Part shown: positions 1 to 7,000 of the stretch, in pieces
Numbering within the stretch: the first letter of the stretch is position 1
How the letters are laid out: every line of letters starts with the position of its first letter
DNA from: an uncultured bacterium
Lineage (GTDB): Bacteria; Actinomycetota; Coriobacteriia; Coriobacteriales; Coriobacteriaceae
Assembly: GCA_905215225.1 (NCBI GenBank)
Contig: CAJMPM010000005.1
Coordinates: 1-19,512 of the forward strand
DNA: 19,512 nt
Direction of reading: 5' to 3'
Position numbers and translations under genes: made by a program
Notes under the pieces: model-generated
The model's database searches: none
Seen by the model: only the letters and a program-made list of their open reading frames with translations
Told to the model about the DNA's origin: nothing

Positions 1-1
1 T

Positions 2-1144
2 GTGACCATCAGCGGCGTCAGCGTCAACGCGACGGCTTCGGGTGCAGCGGAAAACGTGGCGGGCATTCGCGCGACGGCCGGCAGCGTGACAATCGATAAG
101 GGCGCTGATGTCAAAATCGAGGCGAAATCGGCTGAAGGATCTTGGCGTCCAATGGAGATCATCTGCGGTATCCATGCTGATAACATTCCAAACAGACACG
201 CTGCCCAGGAAGGCGAGCAGGAAGAGCCGGATTCCGCTTATGAGCACGGCGGCGATGTCACCGTCGATGGCGCCAGGCTGTCGGTTAAGACTGGCGATGC
301 CTCGTGGGCTTCCATGTGCATCAATACGTTTGGTATCAAGAAGAATACCCTCATGAAAATCGTCAACGGAGCCGATGTCACGCTTTCGGCTGGTAGTGCG
401 GCTTCGCTCTCGGCGGGTATTAGCGCACGCTCGCAAGCCGGTGCGGTGTGGATGCTTGTCGAGAAGTCGAACCTCACGTCTCGAAGCCTGTCTGCCGCAA
501 GCGGCATCGACGCCGATCGCAATCAAAGTTTTGGAATCATGGCAGAGGCAAATACCAGGTTTGAAACGCCTCGTATCCAGATTTTCAAATCGAAGATTGA
601 GGCTTCGGGCGCGACTGCGGGAATCTATGCGATCAACCGCAACGGCGCGAATGCGACACTGTTCCGTGCCGCGATGATCGATTTACGAGGGAACGCGATG
701 ATTACGACTCCGACGGACGGTGCCGTGCGCGATGTGAAGAAGGTTGTCGATACGGGGCAATGGCCTAGTTCCCAGAGCGGGCAGGTCATCGGTGTTGCCG
801 GTTCGTCTGCGATTTCGGATATCGTCGGTTCTGCCGAGGTCGCCCATGATGTGGCGATTGATTTTGGAGACGGGCAGGAGCCGGACCCAACGCCGGACCC
901 CGAGCCGGCTCCGGAGCCCGATCCCATGCCAAGTCCCGAGCAGAAGCCTGACCTCAAGCCCGTAGATAAGGACGCAAAGACCACCACGACCGTTGCGACC
1001 AAGACTGCTGCCGGAGCCAAAAACACTTCCGGTGTTCTGGCCGCCACGGGCGATAGCGCCGCGACGGCGGCAGCCGCTCTCGGTATCGCCGGCGCGTCCG
1101 TCATCGGCGCCGGCTTCGTCGCGTCCAAGCGCCGCAACCGCTAG
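2..1144 (+). CDS. Cell-wall-anchored adhesin-like surface protein, 5' end outside the window
   Basis: The reading frame is open to the left edge, so the GTG at base 2 is probably not the real start and the signal peptide is missing. The visible 380 residues begin with short beta-strand-like repeats (patterns such as GxVTIDKGADVKI, GGDVTVDGARLSV and IVNGADVTLSAG), which suggest a right-handed beta-helix or repetitive adhesin fold. A proline/aspartate/glutamate-rich wall-spanning linker follows at about residues 293-325, then a TTTVATKT stretch. The C-terminus is a sorting signal: LAATG at residues 346-350 (bases 1037-1051), a hydrophobic alanine/glycine-rich segment, and the basic tail SKRRNR. 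The LAxTG form fits anchoring by a class E-type sortase; that is family knowledge, and no sortase lies in the window. It ends in TAG and a strong terminator follows 24 bp later. Function as an adhesin is inferred; no specific family is recognised. Confidence 0.8.
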   Translation: MTISGVSVNATASGAAENVAGIRATAGSVTIDKGADVKIEAKSAEGSWRPMEIICGIHADNIPNRHAAQEGEQEEPDSAYEHGGDVTVDGARLSVKTGDASWASMCINTFGIKKNTLMKIVNGADVTLSAGSAASLSAGISARSQAGAVWMLVEKSNLTSRSLSAASGIDADRNQSFGIMAEANTRFETPRIQIFKSKIEASGATAGIYAINRNGANATLFRAAMIDLRGNAMITTPTDGAVRDVKKVVDTGQWPSSQSGQVIGVAGSSAISDIVGSAEVAHDVAIDFGDGQEPDPTPDPEPAPEPDPMPSPEQKPDLKPVDKDAKTTTTVATKTAAGAKNTSGVLAATGDSAATAAAALGIAGASVIGAGFVASKRRNR

Positions 1145-1167
1145 CGCAAGCTTTCATAGCCATTTTC

Positions 1168-1213
1168 AGCCGCCGCGTGGGCATAAATGCCCTTGCGGCG
1201 GCTCTTTGTATTT
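1168..1213 (+). terminator. Intrinsic terminator of the first surface-protein gene
   Basis: An interrupted stem pairs AGCCGCCGC (1168-1176) with GCGGCGGCT (1195-1203) and GGGCA with TGCCC inside it. The T-rich run CTTTGTATTT follows. It lies 24 bp after the stop at 1144. Unlike the next two surface genes, this one has no array of 16-bp arms behind it. Confidence 0.85.
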
Positions 1214-1225
1214 CAGCAGGTAGAG

Positions 1226-1253
1226 GCCTAGGTTCGCATCTACGAACCTAGGC
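1226..1253 (+). promoter_or_regulatory. Leader dyad or hairpin upstream of the disrupted adhesin gene
   Basis: A perfect 11-bp inverted repeat, GCCTAGGTTCG (1226-1236) and CGAACCTAGGC (1243-1253), has a 6-nt loop. It sits about 97 bp before the ATG at 1350. The same architecture occurs at 3980-4013 before the giant gene: the inner TAGGTTC/GAACCTA is conserved and the outer three pairs are swapped in a compensating way. It could be a structured RNA leader or a dyad operator. There is no U-tract behind this copy, so it is unlikely to be a terminator. Confidence 0.6.
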
Positions 1254-1288
1254 GTATAGAGTCATTTGGCGCATCTTGGTTGTACAGG

Positions 1289-1323
1289 ACCACCACAAAG
1301 GGGACAGGCGCCTTTATGGTGGT
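1289..1323 (-). repeat. ACCACAAAGG-type extragenic palindrome, copy 1 (reverse orientation)
   Basis: Inverted repeat ACCACCACAAAGG (1289-1301) and CCTTTATGGTGGT (1311-1323) pairs at 12 of 13 positions around the loop GGACAGGCG. The loop is the reverse-complement type of the GTGCCTGTCC loop in the copies at 3936-3968 and 10971-11005, so this copy is inverted relative to them. It lies in the leader of the disrupted adhesin gene. Confidence 0.7.
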
Positions 1324-1337
1324 ATGTCCCTACGACC

Positions 1338-1344
1338 AAGGAGG
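1338..1344 (+). promoter_or_regulatory. Ribosome binding site fixing the start at 1350
   Basis: AAGGAGG lies 5 nt before the ATG at 1350. This selects 1350 over the in-frame upstream start at 1266, which has no such site and whose leader peptide would span the palindrome at 1289-1323. Confidence 0.85.
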
Positions 1345-1349
1345 CCGTT

Positions 1350-2048
1350 ATGTACGGAAGCCACTTTGATAAGGAGGCCCAGCGCGAACGCACTTGCTCG
1401 CTGGTTCATGGTACTTGGCGCTGCGTGGGTGTGAGGATTGCGAGCGTCGGTGCGTGTGCGCTTATGGTTGGTCAGCTGCTACTGCCGAGTTTGGCGCTTG
1501 CGACCGAGTGTGCGGATCCCGCCGCTGCGATGGACGAGGTTGCCGCGGCTCCGGTGACGCCGACGGTTGCGGAGGATGCGGCTCCGGCGACCGCGCCTGC
1601 AACTGATGATGCTCCGACGGCACAAACCGTCGCTGAACCTCAGCAGACGACTCCGGCTGATACCACCGATGAATCTAGCGATGCAACACCCGCTGAGCAA
1701 AACACTCCCAGCGACACCTCCGCCACGCCGGCAAACGATGCCATCATGCCCTGCGGTGTGACCGATGTTGTTGGCGGCAGCGGCGTTAGGGTCAATATTA
1801 CGGTGCGGAACAATTACACCGACATCAAGAAAGAAGAAACGATTGAGTATGTGAAGGGGATTGCCCTTGTAGATGGAGACCAGTCTGCTCTCGATGGTAG
1901 CGCTTTGACTTTTATCGGCCTGGGGGACTTGATCGTCCATGCGGCGTATGACAGTGCGAGCAATAAAACAACGCTTACCCTGGATATCAGCAAGATTCAG
2001 AGACAGAAGGAGGAGCAGAAGTACTTTACGGAGTACAAGGAGAATTAG
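1350..2048 (+). CDS. N-terminal fragment of the disrupted surface protein (secreted, no anchor)
   Basis: These 232 residues are what would be made if the first TAG terminates translation. They hold the signal peptide (hydrophobic core at residues 27-51), a low-complexity Ala/Pro/Thr/Glu-rich spacer at about 52-130, and the start of a folded region. There is no membrane or wall anchor, so the product would be released. It is expressed from its own AAGGAGG site. An independent function is not supported; it reads as the front part of 1350-3725. Confidence 0.6.
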   Translation: MYGSHFDKEAQRERTCSLVHGTWRCVGVRIASVGACALMVGQLLLPSLALATECADPAAAMDEVAAAPVTPTVAEDAAPATAPATDDAPTAQTVAEPQQTTPADTTDESSDATPAEQNTPSDTSATPANDAIMPCGVTDVVGGSGVRVNITVRNNYTDIKKEETIEYVKGIALVDGDQSALDGSALTFIGLGDLIVHAAYDSASNKTTLTLDISKIQRQKEEQKYFTEYKEN

Positions 2049-2054
2049 TCAAAG

Positions 2055-2984
2055 ATGACGACCACCTATGATGGATCCAAGCTTACGTATACGGGTACAG
2101 AGCCCGGGAATATCATCATCGGTGATCCGGACGACGCCTTTAAAGGAGACACCGAGGCGACCGGGAAACCCACTATTAACGAGATCCGGGATGACTACTA
2201 CACCCGCACCCATGTCTACGAGAGGGCGTGCCTTGTTATCCCGGCAGCGGAATCAGAATCGGAATCCATCTCCTTTGCCAATGTTCAGAATACGAACTTC
2301 AATTGGCAGCTGGATACTGGTCCGCAGGCGACGGCAGGTGTCCCTAACTACGATGCAGATAAATACGAAATCGCTTATGAATGCTGGCAGGAATTTGAAA
2401 ACAACGAACCCGTTGCTGCCTGGTATTCCGATAACGGCTCACATGGTTCCCTGCCGACTATTACAAAGTTTAAAAGCGGGAAAGAGTACGTGTATTCTCT
2501 TATGCTGAAGCCAAAAGACGGATATTCCTTCGGCGATGAAACCGTTGTTACCGTAAACGGGGAAACCGTAAAGTCGAGTCTAAGCGGAGAATTCCTGTAT
2601 GTCCCTGCTATTAAAACAATTACGATGCCTGCTTCGTCGGAAAACGAAGCTCTTGAGAATCTAAACGTCAACGATGTGAAAATCGACTACGCGCCCGGCG
2701 AGGCGCCGCGTGCGACCGCGACGATTCCTGCCGCCGATGCCGATAAGTATGAGATCGCCTATGAGTGCTGGGAAGAGATGGATGGCAGCGACCCTGCGGA
2801 GCTCAAGCCCGTTGCCTTCTGGTATTCCGACCCCGCAAAGTACACGCCGGGCATGAAGAAGATTGACCACTTCGAGGAGGGCAAGTTCTACATGTACTCC
2901 GTTGAGCTGAGGCTCAAGGGCGACAATACCGTGTCTGATGCCTGCGAAATGAACGTCTACGGTCATTGGGCGCACCACATCTAG
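2055..2984 (+). CDS. Middle fragment of the disrupted surface protein
   Basis: Same frame as the preceding fragment, between the two ambers, about 309 residues from the ATG at 2055. AAGGAG at 2037-2042, inside the end of the upstream fragment, is 12 nt before this ATG, which is long for a ribosome binding site but could allow weak reinitiation. It contains two copies of an extracellular module (DADKYEIAYECW at 2352-2387 and 2736-2771, each followed by VAxWYSD and then YxYS). It has neither signal peptide nor anchor, so a product made alone would be stranded in the cytoplasm. Probably part of a pseudogene. Confidence 0.4.
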   Translation: MTTTYDGSKLTYTGTEPGNIIIGDPDDAFKGDTEATGKPTINEIRDDYYTRTHVYERACLVIPAAESESESISFANVQNTNFNWQLDTGPQATAGVPNYDADKYEIAYECWQEFENNEPVAAWYSDNGSHGSLPTITKFKSGKEYVYSLMLKPKDGYSFGDETVVTVNGETVKSSLSGEFLYVPAIKTITMPASSENEALENLNVNDVKIDYAPGEAPRATATIPAADADKYEIAYECWEEMDGSDPAELKPVAFWYSDPAKYTPGMKKIDHFEEGKFYMYSVELRLKGDNTVSDACEMNVYGHWAHHI

Positions 2985-3020
2985 ACCGCCAACGGCGTCT
3001 TCGCGCCACACACTGACAAT

Positions 3021-3725
3021 ATGCTGTGCGAGCAGCCGATTGATGAATGGCGGGCAATCGACGTTATCGAGATCAACGGCGCCACGACTATCTTTAAGGC
3101 GGGCGACAAGCCGGTCTTTACGGCGAATGTTCCGACGGCCTCCAACTCCCTTCCTCAGTGTGAGTTCTGGACGGGCAGCGATGGCAGCGAAGTGAACTCT
3201 CAGAAGTTCTGGGATCAGAACATTACGAATCACATCGACGCCTTTAAGCCTGGCGTGACCTATCGCTACGGCATCTACCTCAAGTCCGCGCGCGGCTTCT
3301 ACTTCACGCCCGACACCAAGCTGATGATCAACGGCCAGGAGTGCGGCTACCAGGGCGCGGATAGCGTAGCCGATGAGGACAGCGGCTGGATCTACACCCT
3401 GTGGCTCAACACCGATCTGACCTTTACGCCTGAAGCCACGCCGACTCCCGATCCGCAACCTACGCCGGATCCCAAGCCGACACCGCAGCCTGAGGTTAAG
3501 CCCGAGACCAAGCCCGAAGTGAAGCCCGAGACCAAACCCGCGGCCAAGCCGGCTACGACCACCACGGTGAGCAAGACGGTTGAGAAAGCCACGCCGGCCA
3601 AAAAGTCCGATGCTGTCCTGGTTGCCACGGGGGATACCACCACGATGACGACTGCTGCCCTGGGCATCGCCGGTGCAACCGCCGCCGCTGCCGGTCTCGC
3701 CGCAACCAAGCGCCGCAAGCGCTAG
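3021..3725 (+). CDS. C-terminal fragment of the disrupted surface protein with LVATG sorting signal
   Basis: In frame with the two upstream fragments. The ATG at 3021 has no visible ribosome binding site, so separate translation is doubtful. It encodes the rest of the second module, a third divergent one, a tandem proline linker (TPDPQPTPDPKP then KPETKPEVKPETKP), the TTTTVSKT stretch shared with the other two surface proteins, LVATG, a hydrophobic alanine-rich segment and KRRKR. Valine at the second position departs from the LAATG and LASTG of its neighbours. It lacks a signal peptide. Confidence 0.45.
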   Translation: MLCEQPIDEWRAIDVIEINGATTIFKAGDKPVFTANVPTASNSLPQCEFWTGSDGSEVNSQKFWDQNITNHIDAFKPGVTYRYGIYLKSARGFYFTPDTKLMINGQECGYQGADSVADEDSGWIYTLWLNTDLTFTPEATPTPDPQPTPDPKPTPQPEVKPETKPEVKPETKPAAKPATTTTVSKTVEKATPAKKSDAVLVATGDTTTMTTAALGIAGATAAAAGLAATKRRKR

Positions 3726-3761
3726 GTTTTGGTGACGGCGCCTATCCTCGGCCTCAGCAAA

Positions 3762-3899
3762 ATCTCAATCTGTAACACCAAGCTGCCCAAAACGGTTCTA
3801 GATGTTACAGATTGAGATGAACTGTTCGACCCCCAACCTAACGTCTCAATCTGTAACACCAAGCGGGATATTTGGTTTCTAACTGTTACAGATCGAGAC
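3762..3899. repeat. Array of alternating inverted 16-bp arms, copy 1 (four arms, two 57-bp units)
   Basis: Arms at 3762-3777 (ATCTCAATCTGTAACA), 3803-3818 (TGTTACAGATTGAGAT), 3843-3858 and 3884-3899 alternate in orientation. Spacers are 25, 24 and 25 nt, giving a period near 40.5 bp. Each arm pair forms a 57-bp unit able to fold as a 16-bp stem with a 25-nt loop; the first is perfect and the second has one A/C mismatch (3848/3894). There is no U-tract, so these are not ordinary terminators. The arm sequence itself is conserved, not only the pairing, which suggests that a protein or recombinase recognises it. Confidence 0.85.
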
Positions 3900-3935
3900 A
3901 AACGTCGGAATCGGTTCGCCTACCAGGCCCCAAAT

Positions 3936-3968
3936 CACCACAAAGGTGTCTGTCCCCTTTGTGGCGGT
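3936..3968 (+). repeat. ACCACAAAGG-type extragenic palindrome, copy 2
   Basis: CCACAAAGG (3938-3946) pairs perfectly with CCTTTGTGG (3956-3964) around the 9-nt loop TGTCTGTCC, and the stem extends outward with one mismatch. The preceding ACCAGGCCCCAAA also precedes copy 3, so array and palindrome travel together as one downstream module. Confidence 0.75.
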
Positions 3969-3979
3969 TTGCGCAGGTA

Positions 3980-4022
3980 GAACGGTAGGTTCGTATATAT
4001 GAACCTACCGTTCGCTTTGTTT
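3980..4022 (+). promoter_or_regulatory. Leader hairpin with T-rich tail before the giant surface-protein gene
   Basis: A perfect 13-bp inverted repeat, GAACGGTAGGTTC (3980-3992) and GAACCTACCGTTC (4001-4013), has the loop GTATATAT and is followed by GCTTTGTTTTT. With this tail it could act as a terminator for the upstream unit or as an attenuator of the giant gene. Relative to the hairpin at 1226-1253, the pairs C-G, C-G and G-C next to the conserved TAGGTTC are flipped to G-C, G-C and C-G. Confidence 0.65.
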
Positions 4023-4060
4023 TTGGACGACGATTACGCTGGATGACTTTTGGTTTGCAG

Positions 4061-4067
4061 GAAAGGA
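4061..4067 (+). promoter_or_regulatory. Ribosome binding site fixing the start at 4074
   Basis: GAAAGGA lies 6 nt before the ATG at 4074, and the signal peptide starts directly from that ATG. This rules out the in-frame TTG at 4050. Confidence 0.8.
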
Positions 4068-4073
4068 ACGACC

Positions 4074-7000
4074 ATGAGGTGGACTACTGTTCGAGCGCTT
4101 TGCCGCCGCCTGACCGTTGCCGCGGTGACCCTCACCATGGTGACGGGCTCGTTGCCCGCGGGCGCGTTTGCCGAGACCCTCACCACCGACGGCACTTTTG
4201 TGCAGGCGGATAACGGCCAAGCAGCCGACGCCGCTCCCGCCGATTCGGCTGACGCCCAAACGTCAGACTCTGCTTCCGCCGACCCCGCGCCCGATGCCGG
4301 CGCTGCCGATCCCACAGTGCCCGCCGCCGGTGACACCCCTACGCCCCCGGACTCCGAGATTGCATCGGCGGCAGGCCTGACGGGCGCTGGGCAGACCGAG
4401 AGCACGCCCGTGGCCACGCTCGCCATCGATCTTGTCGAGGGCAAGGAGCTCGCCGAACAGCAGAAGCAGGAGGAGACCGCCGAAGCCGAAGCAACCTGGA
4501 ATGAGGATCTTGGGCTCTGGATGACCTCGAAGGGCGCCACGGGCGTAAAGGACGAATACGACGATGGCTACGTGGCCGGCGAGCAGACCCCCGCGCAGTA
4601 CTACTTCTCGATTGATAGCCTCACCAACGAAATATCTATCGAGTATGGCGACGCGGGCATTACCACGTTGGAGGTGCCCTCGACCATCGACGACAAAAAT
4701 GTCGTAAGCCTTACGGGTATGGGAAGCGCTGCGCTCACATCGATCGCCTTCGCCCCTAATTCGCATGTCCGCTCGGTTGGAGGCTTGGGCGGCAGCAGCA
4801 TCAAAGAGATCGCGCTGCCCGATTCGGTCGAGGAGCTCAAGAGCTATGCATTCTACAAAAGCAAGACGCTCCAAACGGTAACCTGGCCCAACAACGCGGC
4901 CTTTACCACGATTCCCGAGCAGGCCTTTAAGGAATGTGAACAACTTGACGACAAGGTGGTGGCAACGCTGCCGCCTTCGGTCAAAACTATCGACTATCTT
5001 GCATTCGCCTATTGCGGCGTGCCACAGTTCTATGTCTCGGACACAACAGTGCTCACCTTTACGCAGATCAATGTGCCGGGCACGGTGGAGCGGATTGAGC
5101 GCAATGCCTTTGACGGGTGCTCGCATGTGTCGTCGGTGACGATCGGCGACGGCGTTAAATATATCGGAGCGCACGCGTTCGCCTCTCTTGATCCTGCGAT
5201 TGCCGGCAAAGAGATTGTGCTACCCAAAAGCGTGGAAATGATAGAGTGGGGAGCTTTTGAGAACACGAGATACGGAAACGAGACGAACCATAATGCCGTT
5301 GCCCTGCGCGTGATGAACCCCGATCTTCAGTTTGGTGAGGCGGGCTATCCGGGCGACTATAATGAGCGCGTGACAATCGATGGCGTAACGTATGCGATTC
5401 CCTTTAGTGAAGGCCAGACCATCTATGCCTATGCGACCGATTCGGCTGGCAGCCCCTCGATGGTCAAAAAGCTTGCCGATGCCGTGGCCGATCGCAAGGA
5501 CTCCATCGATTCCTCGAAGCCTGCCTACACGTTTGAGTGGATGGGCGAGGCGGCCCAGGTGACGGGCAAACTTCCCCAGCGCGCGGCGGCCGTGCTCTTG
5601 CAGGCGGGGCAGTCCACGCCGGTGACGGTTGGCGACGACGGCGCCGTTGCTGCCAACGTCCTCTCCAAGACGGCAGCAACGCTGCGCATTTCGCTCAGCG
5701 GTTACTATGACATGGTGCTGGCGCGCCCGGGCGACCAGATGACGGGCACATGGAATATCGGAGAGATTAAGGCGGAGGACTTTACCAAGATTCCGGCTTC
5801 GCGCGCGATTGAACTTAATGTGGCCTATCTCGAACCGGTCGCAGGCCAGGATAAGACCGAACGCATTGAGCTCGATAGTCTCGATAACATCGATCTGACG
5901 GTGAAGAACGGCGGCAAGACGCTTAAGCCTGCCAAGGGTGACAAGGAAAACGACTTCCGTATCCAGGGCACAGCGCTCGTGGTGTCGCAGGCCATTGCCG
6001 ACGCGGACCAGGATCTGGAGATAACGCTCGAGCCCAAAGACAGCCTCAAGCTGGGTGGGGCGACGGCGACGGTGAAGCCCTCGGCCGGCAAGGTCGATAT
6101 CGACTTGAAGCCCTGGGGCACGGCGACGGTCGCGACCAAGGGCGACTACCAGGGCGCTAACCGCGTGCTGGTGTTCCGTACGTCCGACGGCAAGCTGGTC
6201 GCCGACGGCGTCACCTATCTGATGGGTTACGAAGACGATGGCACCACGCCTATCATGAAGGCCGAGACGCCGCGCCTTAAGGCCGGTTCGTACACCATCG
6301 TCGCCTTTAACAAGACGAGCTACGACATCCAAGCGACGAGCTATTCCACGTTTAGCCGCCTAGGGCTGACCGTGGGTAAGCATATCGCGCAAAAGCAGGT
6401 GAAGATCGAAGACGGCAAACAGCTCGACGTGACGCTCGACGTCCCCACGTTTGACGTGGAGACGTATCGTGTCGAGCGCGGGCTGACGGCGGGCTCGGTT
6501 ATCGCTGATTCGTCCGCGGTCGTTGGCGTGGAGACCGAGCTGCGCATTCATTACGAGCTCAAAGACAGCCAGGCTGCCAAGATTGAGATTCCGCTGGCCA
6601 AGGATGCCGTCGAGGATGTGTCCGCAGGCGCTCGCGAAGCCGGCGCCAGCTCCGATGCCATGTGGGCTGACACAACTTGGGAGGGCGACAACCTCGTTCT
6701 CGATATGAAGAAGGGCATGGGCGCCGATGTGTTTGTGCGCTTTAAGCCTAAGGCCGCGGGCACCTATGCCATCTCGCCGCTTATTACGCTGGGCGAGGTG
6801 ACATTGCCACTGGGAAGCACCACGCTTGAGGTTAGCGGATCGCGCATCGAGGTCGACAGCACCGACGTTCACAGCCTACTGGGCAATGTGGCCTACGTAT
6901 ACGCAGCGCCCGGAAAAAGCGTGCAGCTTACCGTGGGCGTGGGCGCCTCGGCCGCAAAGTACACCGGCAAGACCAATAAACTCGGCCGTGCCAAGATTGA

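Larger units (their letters stand above)
1350..3725 (+). pseudogene. LVATG-anchored surface protein gene interrupted by two in-frame TAG codons
   Basis: A single frame of 792 codons runs from an ATG with a good ribosome binding site to a sorting signal, broken only by TAG at 2046-2048 and TAG at 2982-2984. No frameshift is seen. Residues 1-51 are a long signal peptide (hydrophobic core about 27-51, cleavage near ALALA-TEC). A Thr/Ala/Pro-rich spacer follows, then related modules sharing DADKYEIAYECW and VAxWYSD, a KPETKPEVKPETKP linker, and LVATG (3618-3632) with a hydrophobic segment and KRRKR. The second TAG falls inside a module whose equivalents in the flanking copies read through, so the gene was once longer. 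Each stop is one C-to-T change from CAG, but the ancestral codon is inferred. Most likely it is a recently inactivated adhesin. Amber readthrough is possible but less likely, because neighbouring genes use TAG as their normal stop. Confidence 0.75.
3726..4073. other. 348-bp intergenic region made of repeats and a leader hairpin
   Basis: There is no gene here. In order it holds 36 bp of 3' flank, the array of alternating 16-bp arms (3762-3899), an ACCAGGCCCCAAA stretch leading into a palindrome (3936-3968), a leader hairpin with a T-rich tail (3980-4022), and the ribosome binding site of the giant gene. The first 117 bp after the stop match the 117 bp after the giant gene's stop without gaps, at 105 of 117 positions counted by hand. 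Confidence 0.8.

Noticed and set aside
1226..1253. LexA/SOS box
   Set aside because: The half-sites are in the reverse order (GTTC...GAAC instead of GAAC...GTTC), so it does not match the Gram-positive SOS box.
1266..1349. Start at 1266 for the disrupted adhesin
   Set aside because: The extension translates an extragenic palindrome and lacks a ribosome binding site; the ATG at 1350 has AAGGAGG and precedes a signal peptide.
2046..2984. Pyrrolysine or other amber recoding in the disrupted adhesin
   Set aside because: Adjacent genes end in TAG at 1142, 3723 and 10692, and no pyl genes or recoding signals are visible; simple nonsense mutation is the better explanation.
3762..3899. CRISPR-like array
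   Set aside because: Repeats are only 16 bp, alternate in orientation, and the corresponding spacers are related between the two arrays; no cas genes are near.
4050..4074. TTG at 4050 as the start of the giant protein
   Set aside because: The ribosome binding site at 4061-4067 lies after it and points to the ATG at 4074, which begins a typical signal peptide.
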